In this document: piece by piece, positions 19,826 to 29,364 of the stretch
Numbering within the stretch: the first letter of the stretch is position 1
Layout of the letters: every line of letters starts with the position of its first letter
Assembly: GCA_030156615.1 (NCBI GenBank)
Contig: JASGME010000005.1
Coordinates: forward strand, 1-64,000
Reading direction: 5' to 3'
Length of the DNA stretch: 64,000 nucleotides
Source of the DNA: Candidatus Woesearchaeota archaeon
GTDB lineage: Archaea > Nanobdellota > Nanobdellia > Woesearchaeales > UBA119
Notes under the pieces: generated by a model
Told to the model about the DNA's origin: nothing
Seen by the model: the letters and a program-made list of their open reading frames with translations, nothing else
The model's database searches: none
Made by a program: the position numbers and the translations under genes

Positions 19826-20853
19826 TGTGAAAGACTCTTTTGTTTTTGATTTTCAATCTTGGATTTAAGCTTCTCAATTGATGATTCAACCCTTTCTTCA
19901 GAGAAATCGTGTTCCTCAACTAATATCTTTCTAATTAATTCTCTTTTTATAGGCTTTTCCTCAATAATGTAGTCATCTGTAACTGGCATTTCTTTTATTG
20001 TATTAAAAACAACTCTCCATTCTATCGATGTTTCTTCAAGCCAGTTAACCTCCTTAAATAGCTCATCGTATTCTTCTTTTTTGTACTTTTTAACAATCTC
20101 CAAAGCTTTCTTCGGCCCTATTCCCTTTATTCCTGAAGGAAGGAAATCTGTTCCAACGAGCATTGCTATAACTATCAAGCCATCTAAATCAATTCCTAAA
20201 CGATTAAGATTGTCTGAAAGATTTATCAATTCATACGAGATGCCTTCAAATGCAAAAGAATTGCTCTTCTTTCTCCTCCTGGATATGTTTAGATTTCTAA
20301 CAATTCTGGGAGCCTCAAAAAGCAGGCAATCAAAATCTTGGCTTGCAACACACCAAGCATCCCCCTTTTTGACAATATGAGCTGCCTGAGCTTCTCCCTC
20401 AGATGGAGCCTGAATCCAGTTTATCCCAAGTCCGTCAAGCAACATCTTAGCATCCTGAATCATCTCGTCCGTTAATTTTCCAGTCTGAGCTGAATATTTT
20501 CTCATTGCTTCTATGTCGTGTTGCTCAATAGCCTCTTTTAGTTTAAGTGCTGCTTTTAACTTTCTCTCTGCTCTTCTTTTCTGCTCTTCTTTTTTCAGAA
20601 GAGGAGCTTTCCCATCAAAGATGAAGATTGGTTGAATATTATTCTTTAACAAAAATATGCATCTGTTGAATAAACCAGATAGATGACTTGTTATGTTTCC
20701 CTTAGAATCCTTTAAAGGTGTTCCATCGTATTGTCTTACAGAAGCTATAAATTGATAGAGCCAGTTGAATGCATCAACTGCGATTTTCTTTCCTTTCAGT
20801 GCATCCAAATCTATTTCTTTAACCTCTAAAATTGACCTTATCGCTGTTCCCAT
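19816..20853 (-). CDS. fen: Flap endonuclease 1
   Basis: MGTAIRSIL...AVDAFNWLYQF, FIFDGKAP, APSEGEAQAAHIVKKGDAWCVASQDFDCLLF; C-terminal PIP-box-like QKSLSQWF. Confidence 0.96.
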   Translation of the reverse strand: MGTAIRSILEVKEIDLDALKGKKIAVDAFNWLYQFIASVRQYDGTPLKDSKGNITSHLSGLFNRCIFLLKNNIQPIFIFDGKAPLLKKEEQKRRAERKLKAALKLKEAIEQHDIEAMRKYSAQTGKLTDEMIQDAKMLLDGLGINWIQAPSEGEAQAAHIVKKGDAWCVASQDFDCLLFEAPRIVRNLNISRRRKKSNSFAFEGISYELINLSDNLNRLGIDLDGLIVIAMLVGTDFLPSGIKGIGPKKALEIVKKYKKEEYDELFKEVNWLEETSIEWRVVFNTIKEMPVTDDYIIEEKPIKRELIRKILVEEHDFSEERVESSIEKLKSKIENQKQKSLSQWF

Positions 20854-20858
20854 TTTTA

Positions 20859-21755
20859 TCAAAATCTTATAGTTTCAGCGTTTATCTCTTTTAACAACTG
20901 CATAGCATCCTTTGTGAATTCTCCTTTATGCATTATTATCAAAAGGGCTTTTGATAACTCTGATTTCAGATGTGCAATTGCAATGTCCTTTTCATTTATT
21001 CTCTTCTTTCTAGTTATATATACAAATATCTTTTGCCTCTGGAATCCTTCTATATGAGCTATAATCTCTGAATCCTTTCCTTTTGTTGTATTATGCTTCT
21101 CTATTACTAATCTTCTCTTCTCAAGCTCTTCTTTAATCTCGTTAGGGATTCCGTCAAAACTCCCCTCTTCTTTTTTCTCTTCCTCTTTCTTCAATCCCTC
21201 TTTTTCCTCGGCTTCCGTTTGTTTTATAGATCCCTTTGTCTCTTCTGCAAAGCTTCCTAATCCTTTCTGCTTTATCTCTTCATCTTTTTCATTATCTTGT
21301 CTTTCCTCTGCTTTAAAGTATCTGTTCTTTATTATCTCGCTAGTTTGATCATTGCTTAAAAGATACCATTTCCAGAATTTTATCTCTTGCGAATCTCTAA
21401 GCATTACAGTTATTGGCTTGGCAAAATCAGGTATATGAGATATTGCAACCCTCATGCTAGGTTGAAGCTCATCATCTCTTAGGACAAGCCTGCTCTTTAT
21501 TAATTCAAATGCCTCTTTTTCCATTGAAGGAAGTTTTTCTGAGAACCTCTGTAAATCCCTTTCCTGTCCTTTTAGATAATATAGTGGAGAACCGCCGACC
21601 TTCATATGAGAAATATTCAAAAGTTTCTTTGAAGCCAAGTTTGCCATGAGAGCAGATGCTATTATTGAATCAACGCCGAGCTCTTTTGCAACCTTTATCG
21701 GCTGGCTTGGCCCATTCTTTCTTATATACTCTATTATCTTATCCTTTGAATCCAT
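20859..21755 (-). CDS. wHTH protein with C-terminal restriction-endonuclease-like domain (inferred)
   Basis: N-terminal wHTH IIEYIRKNGPSQPIKVAKELGVDSIIASALMANL; C-term KDSEIIAHIEGFQRQKIFVYITRKKRINEKDIAIAHLKSELSKALLIIMHKGEFTKDA. Confidence 0.5.
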   Translation of the reverse strand: MDSKDKIIEYIRKNGPSQPIKVAKELGVDSIIASALMANLASKKLLNISHMKVGGSPLYYLKGQERDLQRFSEKLPSMEKEAFELIKSRLVLRDDELQPSMRVAISHIPDFAKPITVMLRDSQEIKFWKWYLLSNDQTSEIIKNRYFKAEERQDNEKDEEIKQKGLGSFAEETKGSIKQTEAEEKEGLKKEEEKKEEGSFDGIPNEIKEELEKRRLVIEKHNTTKGKDSEIIAHIEGFQRQKIFVYITRKKRINEKDIAIAHLKSELSKALLIIMHKGEFTKDAMQLLKEINAETIRF

Positions 21756-21756
21756 T

Positions 21757-22299
21757 TCACATCCTTCTCCATTTTAATTCAAGATATGTAATCGTGTTGT
21801 CGTTGTCAACAAATGCCAATAACATTGATTTTCTAGTTGAATTTGCAATTCTGTTCTTCCCTAAGATATCTTCAAAAACCAGCTTTCCATCAGCTTTTAC
21901 AGGAATTACAATCCATCTTGCATGTTCTTTTCCTGGCAAAATTCCCTTTTCATATACTCTGAAAAGAGCTCCGTATTTTACACCTGCCTTTACAACATAA
22001 TCTTTATTTCTCAAATCTTTAAAAACTAGATAATTTAAAGGAAAATCCGGATTTTTCCTTATCATTATCTTAAAGAATTGCTCAGCAGTTATTTCTTTCT
22101 CGTATCTATTTAAAAGATTTATCTTGTTTTTTTCAAGAAGGAATAAAGTTTCATAACTCGAAAGATATATGAATTCCTCATATATTTCTCCAAATCCTTT
22201 TTTTAGCAATAACCTTGCATAATTTGAGCCCTGAACTATGATTTCGTTTTTTGATAAAATTGCATTTGCTTTCTTTTCCATTTTTATTTTGTTAATCAT
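21757..22299 (-). CDS. endA: tRNA-intron endonuclease
   Basis: DYVVKAGVKYGALFRVYEKG...EHARWIVIPV...NSTRKSMLLAFVD: Y/H/K catalytic arrangement. Confidence 0.85.
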   Translation of the reverse strand: MINKIKMEKKANAILSKNEIIVQGSNYARLLLKKGFGEIYEEFIYLSSYETLFLLEKNKINLLNRYEKEITAEQFFKIMIRKNPDFPLNYLVFKDLRNKDYVVKAGVKYGALFRVYEKGILPGKEHARWIVIPVKADGKLVFEDILGKNRIANSTRKSMLLAFVDNDNTITYLELKWRRM

Positions 22300-22428
22300 T
22301 TGTGCTTTTTAAGGTTGTTGTTTAATACATAAAACATTCCGCATTTCTATTTTATTTCTTGGAATTTTTACATTGCTGCTTAGGTCAACTTTTTATTTCT
22401 TCAATTGAACATTTTTCTATGAGTCGGA

Positions 22429-24501
22429 ATGAAAATGTTAAAGCCAAATCAATGCTGGTTTTTGTTCCTCGTTATGCTTCTTTTTGTTTCTTCTTTCTCT
22501 ATGACTCCTCATTTGGTTCTTGCTACGGATTCTATAGCCGACTGTCTTTATATAAGCGAGCTTATGCCAGATCCAGTAGGAGACGATGACAAGCTTGAAT
22601 ACATTGAGATATGCAATGCCTGTAATTCCACATTTAATACATCTGAATTATTCATAAGTATAAAAGATAAAAATTACAGCATTTCCGGAAAGATTATTGA
22701 AGCAAATTCAAGCCTTTTAATAGTTAAAAGTTGTTCTTCCAGCGAAGATATTTGCGGAAAATTGAATCTTTCCAATGAATCAGATGATGTCTTTTGTTGC
22801 TATTCAAACAATCTTGTAAATGGCGGAAGCAATGTATCTTTATTTCTTTTAAACAATTCAAACGAATCCAACCAAAGCTTTTTCCTTGTTGATTTCTTTG
22901 AATATAATAGCTCAAAAGAAGGATATGCTTATGTTAGAAATTCAAATGGCTCTTTTATTGAGATTAAAGGAGGCAATCCCGGAGCATGTATCTTTGGGAA
23001 TTCTTCCGAGATTGATGATTCTATTTCTTCTGATAATAATATTGAGGAAAACGAATCAAGCAATAATGAAACAAGTTCAAATGATGAAAATCCAGATTCC
23101 GATGAAGAACCATCTGAAGAAGATACCTCTGAAAATGATGCTTCAGAAGAAGGAGAAAATCCAGAAGAATACGAGAAAGATTACATATACATAAAAGCTC
23201 CACTAATCATTGATGAGACTTCAGTAAGCTATAGAATTGGCTTATTTCAATATGACTCTTCTGAATATTCTACAGATGATTTTGAATACGTTTATTGGGT
23301 TGAGGACTTCTGTGGAAACATTTTGAGAGATAAAAGAACAAGTTCTTCTTTTAGCGATAAATCCTTCACGCCAAGAACCAATTGTTGTGCATATTCTATT
23401 AACGCAAAGTTGATAGCTCCATATGAATCGGAGATTGTATCGCAGATACTAATAAAACCTCAGGATTGTATTGAAGGCTATGAAGCGATTGAAACCCTAG
23501 AGCAGAACTTGGAAGAATTGTGCAATGAATCAAATTCAAATGAAACAAATTCAAGTTCAGATTCTTCTGAAGAATGCGAAGATGATTTTATATACATAAA
23601 AGCCCCGCAGATTATTAATGAAACATCAGTGGCTTATGAAATCAGATTATTTAAGCAGGATTGCTCAGAATATTCTATCGATGATTTTGAATACATTTAC
23701 TGGGTTGAAGATTTCTGTGGAAATATCTTGAGGGATAAAAGGATAAGCTCTTCATTTGGCGATAAATCCTTTACACCAAGAACTGATTGCTGTGCTTATT
23801 CAATCAATGCAAAGCTAATTGCCCCTTATGAATCAGATATTGTCTCTAAAGTTCTAATCAAGCCTTCTTCGTGTATGAATTATGAAAATATGAAAGAAGA
23901 ACTTTCAATGATGGAAATGCAACTTAAAGAGAAGGAGGAATTGATTGAGGAATTTTCTAATCAAAGAATCTTGAATTCTGGTGAATTCATTAGATCTTTT
24001 TATACTTTAAAGGAGTATTTTGAACCGAATATAAGTTTTTATGCGAATCTTGATTTGACTTATCTGAATTCTAGCGAACCAAGGTTGTTCATTGCTGAAG
24101 AGTCCTTTGAAGCAAACGATGGGAAGAATGAAATTGTATTGAACCTCTCTAAACCAGAAGGCAGGTTGCTTCTTGTTTTGGTTAATGATTCTGATTTGCT
24201 TGATTATCGTTTTTTAAATTATTCTTTTGAATACAATCAAAACCAACAGACTTCTGAAGGTCATGGATTGAATTCTTTGACAGCTCCTTCAAAAAACAAT
24301 AAATCTGTTGAGGCCAATATAGAGAATGTTTCAGAATCATCAAATATTCAAGGTGCTTATGTTTATCTATCATCAGATTCTTCTTCAGAAGAAATATATC
24401 CTTTTATCCTGCCGGCTTCAATAGGAATTGTCGCAACAATCTATGTTTATCAAAGAAAGAATTCAAAGAAAGGAAGGAGAAAGGCTGCTATCAGTTCATA
24501 A
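22429..24501 (+). CDS. Secreted/surface protein with lamin-tail-like domain, internal 97-aa duplication and C-terminal TM
   Basis: Signal peptide; LYISELMPDPVGDDDKLEYIEI (LTD-like); acidic linker; two near-identical blocks; C-term PFILPASIGIVATIYVYQRKNSKKGRRK. Confidence 0.7.
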   Translation: MKMLKPNQCWFLFLVMLLFVSSFSMTPHLVLATDSIADCLYISELMPDPVGDDDKLEYIEICNACNSTFNTSELFISIKDKNYSISGKIIEANSSLLIVKSCSSSEDICGKLNLSNESDDVFCCYSNNLVNGGSNVSLFLLNNSNESNQSFFLVDFFEYNSSKEGYAYVRNSNGSFIEIKGGNPGACIFGNSSEIDDSISSDNNIEENESSNNETSSNDENPDSDEEPSEEDTSENDASEEGENPEEYEKDYIYIKAPLIIDETSVSYRIGLFQYDSSEYSTDDFEYVYWVEDFCGNILRDKRTSSSFSDKSFTPRTNCCAYSINAKLIAPYESEIVSQILIKPQDCIEGYEAIETLEQNLEELCNESNSNETNSSSDSSEECEDDFIYIKAPQIINETSVAYEIRLFKQDCSEYSIDDFEYIYWVEDFCGNILRDKRISSSFGDKSFTPRTDCCAYSINAKLIAPYESDIVSKVLIKPSSCMNYENMKEELSMMEMQLKEKEELIEEFSNQRILNSGEFIRSFYTLKEYFEPNISFYANLDLTYLNSSEPRLFIAEESFEANDGKNEIVLNLSKPEGRLLLVLVNDSDLLDYRFLNYSFEYNQNQQTSEGHGLNSLTAPSKNNKSVEANIENVSESSNIQGAYVYLSSDSSSEEIYPFILPASIGIVATIYVYQRKNSKKGRRKAAISS
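23179..23469 (+). repeat. Internal tandem-type duplication, copy A (97 aa)
   Basis: DYIYIKAPLIIDETSVSY...EDFCGNILRDKR...SFTPRTNCCAYSINAKLIAPYES...LIKPQDC. Confidence 0.9.
23584..23874 (+). repeat. Internal tandem-type duplication, copy B (97 aa)
   Basis: DFIYIKAPQIINETSVAY...EDFCGNILRDKR...SFTPRTDCCAYSINAKLIAPYES...LIKPSSC; same length as copy A. Confidence 0.9.
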
Positions 24502-25527
24502 TCCCTGCAGAGAATTATTCAATGAAAATCTTGCAAGTGTAATCTTCTTCTTCCCCTGCATTATCTCTTTCTTCTCTTCGCAGTTAAACTCTTCTGGCAG
24601 CAGGAAATTATCATCAAGAGCGAAGCAAAGAAATCCATTTTCGCTTAGATGCTTCTTTATCATATTGTATACATAAATTGATTTCGAAGATTTTTTAGGA
24701 AAAGATAATGCAATGTCAATTCTCTCTTTCTGAAGCCTTTCTTCAACTTCTTTTATATTAAAAAATGACTCAATCTTTTTATGTATGCCAGCAATCTTTG
24801 CGTTCTTTTTTGTATATGTTATGCTTGAGCTATTTAAATCAGAAACAATAATCTTTAATTCTTCTTTAACTTCTTTTTTATCAAGCTCTTTCAAAAATCT
24901 CTCCACATCAAAATCAAAGAATGGAACTTTAAAGATATTCTTTGTGTAATAATTAATGGATCTGTGTAGCAAAAGGAAGGCTGTTTCAATTGCAATTGTT
25001 CCATCATTGCAGAAAGGATCAAGGATTGTCTGGGTTTTGCAGGGATTGCTCATTAAAGCAAGGCAGGTAGCTACTATCGGATTCAAAGTTCTTGGAGTAA
25101 CGAAAACCCTGTAATCTCTTTTTGAAAGCTCATAATTTAAGATGTCTTCTGCAATAATTACCCTTTCTTTTTCTACAATGAAAATGATGCTTTCTTTTGA
25201 GCTATACCTTACATTGCATTTTTCCTCGAGAAGTTTTCTTATGCTTCCTTTTTCATCATCTCCTATGATAACTGGTTTAAATTCTCTTCTGGCAATTTCA
25301 TTTGGAATTCCAAAATTTTCTTCATTATCTCTTTCAGCTTCGTATAACTTGATACAAATTCTTTCTGCTGTTTGGGAAAAATAAGCAAATTCAAGAAGCC
25401 TTTTTTTTGTTGTTGAGAATTCGCAGTATTGCTCCCCATTTTTGCATCGAATCCCGTATTGATTCATTTCTTTGCTTAAGAATTTTTCAGCTCCTTTTAG
25501 TGTAATAGCAATGAATTCATGCTCCAT
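24496..25527 (-). CDS. THUMP-type class I SAM-dependent RNA methyltransferase-like protein
   Basis: MEHEFIAITLKGAEKFLSKEM N-term; RDYRVFVTPRTLNPIVATCLALMSNPCKTQTILDPFCNDGTIAIETAF. Confidence 0.75.
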   Translation of the reverse strand: MEHEFIAITLKGAEKFLSKEMNQYGIRCKNGEQYCEFSTTKKRLLEFAYFSQTAERICIKLYEAERDNEENFGIPNEIARREFKPVIIGDDEKGSIRKLLEEKCNVRYSSKESIIFIVEKERVIIAEDILNYELSKRDYRVFVTPRTLNPIVATCLALMSNPCKTQTILDPFCNDGTIAIETAFLLLHRSINYYTKNIFKVPFFDFDVERFLKELDKKEVKEELKIIVSDLNSSSITYTKKNAKIAGIHKKIESFFNIKEVEERLQKERIDIALSFPKKSSKSIYVYNMIKKHLSENGFLCFALDDNFLLPEEFNCEEKKEIMQGKKKITLARFSLNNSLQGL

Positions 25528-25546
25528 TTTACTCTGTTCACAATTT

Positions 25547-28024
25547 TTATTCTTCGTTATTCTTTATCTCTCTTGTAATCTCTTCCAAATTGCTTATTAT
25601 TGTTAATCCCTTGACCTCATCATCGTCATCAAGTCTTATCGTTCTTACTCCCATTGCATGCCTCCCAACTTCAGAAATCTCGTCAACCCTTGTTCTTATA
25701 GTTATCCCTTTAGTTGTTACTATGATTATTTCATCGCCGGGCATTACAGCATTTACACAGGCAACATCGCCTGTCTTTTTGTTTATCTTCATGTTTATTA
25801 CTCCTTTGCCTCCTCTGTTTGTCTCTCTGTATTCCTGAACATCGGTTCTTTTTCCAAAGCCTCTTTGACTTATGCTTAGTATTCTTTCGTTTGAAGAAAT
25901 ATTGGCAATTGAGATTACTTCATCATCGTCTCTTAACTTTATTCCTCTTACGCCAATAGATGTTCTTCCACTGGCTCTAATCTTGTTTTCATTGAATCTA
26001 ACGGCAAATCCTTTTTTCGTGAAAAGCATTATGTCCTGCATTCCGTCAGTTTTTACAACATTGACCAAGTTGTCTCCATTATTTAAAGACAGTGCAATTA
26101 TTCCACCTTTCCTTGGGTTAGAGAAATTAGAGATTTTTGTCTTTTTGACATAACCTTTTTTAGTTGCCATCACCAGATATCCTTCTTTTTCAATATCTTT
26201 TATGGTTAAGGCAACGCTAATTTCTTCTTTCTCTGAAAGATTTAGCATATTAATTATTGGAATTCCCCTTGAATATCTTTTCTCTTCTGGCACAAGATAA
26301 CTTTTAAGCCAATAAACCCTTCCTTTATTTGTGAAGAAAAGAAGATAACTGTGTGTTGTAGCATATATAATCTGTTTGACAAAATCTTCTTGAATCGTAT
26401 TCGTTGAGATTATTCCTTTCCCTCCTCTTCTCTGCGTTTTGTATTCTGTAAGAGGCAATCTCTTTATGTATCCTTTATTTGTCAGAAGAACAACAATATC
26501 TTCTTCATCCAGCAGTTCTTCATAGTCTATATCGATCCCTTCTTCATCATCTACTATTTCTGTTCTTCTTTCATCACCATATTCTTTTATCATTTCAAGT
26601 TGTTCATCTTTTATTATTTGCAGAATATTCTTTCTGTCAGAAAGTATTGTTTCATATTCTTTTATCTTTGATAATATCTCTGAATGTTCGTCTTTTATCT
26701 TGTTTCTTTCAAGAGCAGTAAGGCTTTGTAGGCGCATCTTTAAGATTGAATCTGTTTGTAAATCTGTCAAAGGAAATCTTGCTTTCAGGTTCTTTCTTGC
26801 TTCATCTGCATTATTTGCCTTTTTTATTAAACCTATTATTTCATCAAGATTCTCAAGCGCAATTAAAAGTCCTTCAAGGACCTCAGCCCTTTGTTTCGCC
26901 TTATTCAACTCAAACCTTGTTCTTCTTGTAATTACTTCTTCTCTGTGTTTTATGAATTCTTCAAGCAGTCCTTTTATGTTGAGAGTAACAGGTCTTTTGC
27001 CAACTATTGCAACCATATTTACTCCAAATGTTGTCTGAAAACTCGAATGCTTGCATAATTGATTCTTCAAGACTTCTATATTGGTTGAGTTTGACAGTTC
27101 TAAAACTATCCTTATCCCATCTTTATTTGATTCGTCTCTTATGTCTCTCACGCCACTAATTCTCTTATCCATCACTGCCTCAGCAATCTTTTCTACCATA
27201 GTTGCTTTGTTCAAGAAAGGAGGAATTTCATTTATGACGAATCTTCTATACTTATCGTCTTCCTCAACAGTGTATTTGCCTCTAACAATCAGGCTTCCTC
27301 TTCCTGTACGCATTGCCTTTATTATATTGCTTCTGCCTATTATTACTCCTCCAGTAGGGAAATCTGGGGCGGGAATTATTTTCATTATCTCTTCAAAAGA
27401 TATCTCGGGATTGTCTATGACTGCTATTACTGCATTGCAGGCCTCTTTTATATTATGTGGAGGAATGTTTGTTGCCATCCCAACAGCAATCCCTGATGAA
27501 CCATTTACTAATAAGGATGGAAATTTTGCAGGCAGAACAACCGGCTCCTTGAGCGAACCATCAAAATTATCAATAAAATCAACAGTATCTTTGTCTATAT
27601 CAGAAAGCATCTCCTCTGCAATCTTAGATAATCTTGCCTCAGTATATCTCATTGCAGCAGGCGAATCCCCATCTACACTTCCAAAGTTGCCATGTCCATC
27701 TACAAAAGGATATCTCATTGAAAATGGCTGTGCCATTCTTGTTAATGCGTCATATATGGCTGCATCTCCATGTGGATGATATTTTCCCATGCAGTCCCCA
27801 ACTATCCTTGCTGATTTCTTATAAGAAGTATTATGCAAGACCCCAAGTTCTTTCATAGAATAAAGAATCCTTCTGTGTACCGGCTTAAGCCCGTCCCTTA
27901 CATCTGGTATAGCTCTACCAATGATTACAGACATTGCATAATCAATGTAAGAACTCTTCATCTCCTCTTCAATCTCTCTTTCAGAGATTGTCCCTTCTTT
28001 CTCTTCAGTCATATTAAATCGCAA
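25547..28024 (-). CDS. gyrA: DNA gyrase subunit A
   Basis: [47 protein letters not shown]; GyrA-box QRRGGKG; beta-pinwheel repeats. Confidence 0.97.
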   Translation of the reverse strand: MRFNMTEEKEGTISEREIEEEMKSSYIDYAMSVIIGRAIPDVRDGLKPVHRRILYSMKELGVLHNTSYKKSARIVGDCMGKYHPHGDAAIYDALTRMAQPFSMRYPFVDGHGNFGSVDGDSPAAMRYTEARLSKIAEEMLSDIDKDTVDFIDNFDGSLKEPVVLPAKFPSLLVNGSSGIAVGMATNIPPHNIKEACNAVIAVIDNPEISFEEIMKIIPAPDFPTGGVIIGRSNIIKAMRTGRGSLIVRGKYTVEEDDKYRRFVINEIPPFLNKATMVEKIAEAVMDKRISGVRDIRDESNKDGIRIVLELSNSTNIEVLKNQLCKHSSFQTTFGVNMVAIVGKRPVTLNIKGLLEEFIKHREEVITRRTRFELNKAKQRAEVLEGLLIALENLDEIIGLIKKANNADEARKNLKARFPLTDLQTDSILKMRLQSLTALERNKIKDEHSEILSKIKEYETILSDRKNILQIIKDEQLEMIKEYGDERRTEIVDDEEGIDIDYEELLDEEDIVVLLTNKGYIKRLPLTEYKTQRRGGKGIISTNTIQEDFVKQIIYATTHSYLLFFTNKGRVYWLKSYLVPEEKRYSRGIPIINMLNLSEKEEISVALTIKDIEKEGYLVMATKKGYVKKTKISNFSNPRKGGIIALSLNNGDNLVNVVKTDGMQDIMLFTKKGFAVRFNENKIRASGRTSIGVRGIKLRDDDEVISIANISSNERILSISQRGFGKRTDVQEYRETNRGGKGVINMKINKKTGDVACVNAVMPGDEIIIVTTKGITIRTRVDEISEVGRHAMGVRTIRLDDDDEVKGLTIISNLEEITREIKNNEE

Positions 28025-28077
28025 TTCCCTCTTCTATAAATATCTTTTTCTTTTGTCATATTTTATCCATTGAATTA

Positions 28078-29037
28078 CTATATTAAAGCAAGGATTAATA
28101 TGCTGCCAAGGAATGTTGAAGCTGTTAAGAAGGGCATTGCCGGATAGTATTTATTTTGTTTTCCTAAAATAAGCAGTAAAAATATTGAAAGTGTTTGAAT
28201 TAATGCAATGATAGAAGTTGCAAGAAATGCAAGGCTCTCTGATAAGAAGAGAAGGCTTGCCCATTGAAAGAAAGAGATATTGTATATCAAAGGAAAGACA
28301 ATATCGCCCCCGCCTAAAATTGCAGTCTTCTCTCTTATTTCTCTTTCATTTTTGTATCTTTTTCCCTTTTTTATCTCTTCATCTTTTTTTATGCCTGAAT
28401 CTTCTTTTGTGTAATCTTTAGTCATTTCTTTTTTATCTTTATATCCAATCATGATGCCTGAGAATGCCCCTGTTTTCTTTTGAAATTCTGCAATTGTTAT
28501 CATATGCTTTAATTTAAAAACAGCCAAGTAATCATATATTGATATTATCAAAAGAAGTATAAAAGCCCAGAAAGGAGTTAGATTAAAACTAAAGATTATT
28601 GCTATCCCTGTATAGATTAAGATTTCAATGATTATTTTTAAAAGATACAGATGTCTTTTGCTCAGTTTTATCATCATAGCTATTAATGCAAAGCTTAATG
28701 CTATGCTTCTATTAAAGAAGATAGAAAGGGTAATATAAACACAAAATAACACTGCAAATCCATACCATATCCTCCAGATTCTTTGTTTGTTGAACCTGTT
28801 TAATATAAGAATAATAATACTTGCAATTATTATCCCTGTTGTTATAGCTGTTATAAAGTATATATTTTCTTTAATTGTTCTTCCAAAAAATTCCTGAGCT
28901 TCGTCTTGCTTAAGCGAATCTGAGCTCTGGTTTATTTCAACAAGATTGAAGCTGTATGATGCGCTAAACAGTCCAAATACCTGAGCAAAGAAAAAAATCA
29001 TACATAGCAGGCCAACTATTGAATAAGAATGTTTCAT
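28078..29037 (-). CDS. Presenilin/signal-peptide-peptidase-like intramembrane aspartyl protease
   Basis: Polytopic; YD (ISIYDYLAVFKLKHM), GxGD (LGGGDIVFPLIYN), PAL-like YPAMPFLTAST. Confidence 0.85.
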   Translation of the reverse strand: MKHSYSIVGLLCMIFFFAQVFGLFSASYSFNLVEINQSSDSLKQDEAQEFFGRTIKENIYFITAITTGIIIASIIILILNRFNKQRIWRIWYGFAVLFCVYITLSIFFNRSIALSFALIAMMIKLSKRHLYLLKIIIEILIYTGIAIIFSFNLTPFWAFILLLIISIYDYLAVFKLKHMITIAEFQKKTGAFSGIMIGYKDKKEMTKDYTKEDSGIKKDEEIKKGKRYKNEREIREKTAILGGGDIVFPLIYNISFFQWASLLFLSESLAFLATSIIALIQTLSIFLLLILGKQNKYYPAMPFLTASTFLGSILILALI

Positions 29038-29130
29038 TATTCCATGATTTTTCTTCTTGTTTTAATCTTTTTCTTTTTCGTGGCGTCAAAAAAAGCAGAA
29101 GGATGTAAGATATTGCTTGTTGCGGACAAC

Positions 29131-29364
29131 CTATTTTTGTGGATCAACCTTTAAAATGAAATATTCTGTTTCGTTATAACTCAAAAGAAGTTTTATCTCA
29201 TTAAGTTTGTTAGCAGTTCGTTGAGCTCTCAAGACATTTTCAATAGCATAGCCAGTTAAATATAATATAATCAGAGTCTTTTTATCCAAAAACAGATAAT
29301 TTATTAAGTTTTTATGCTTATAGATAATTATGATACCAAAAATAGAATTCAGATGGTCTTTCAT
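29131..29364 (-). pseudogene. C-terminal remnant of the 627-aa GT-C membrane protein (paralogue of 33235..35118)
   Basis: ENVLRAQRTANKLNEIKLLLSYNETEYFILK vs ENNSRAQLTVNKLNELKLPLVYNETGYFLFK, with nucleotide-level resemblance. Confidence 0.7.

Noticed and set aside
27081-27779. 232-aa + strand ORF antisense to gyrA
   Set aside because: Lies entirely within the strongly supported gyrA coding frame; low-complexity Ser/Ile/Leu composition typical of antisense translation.
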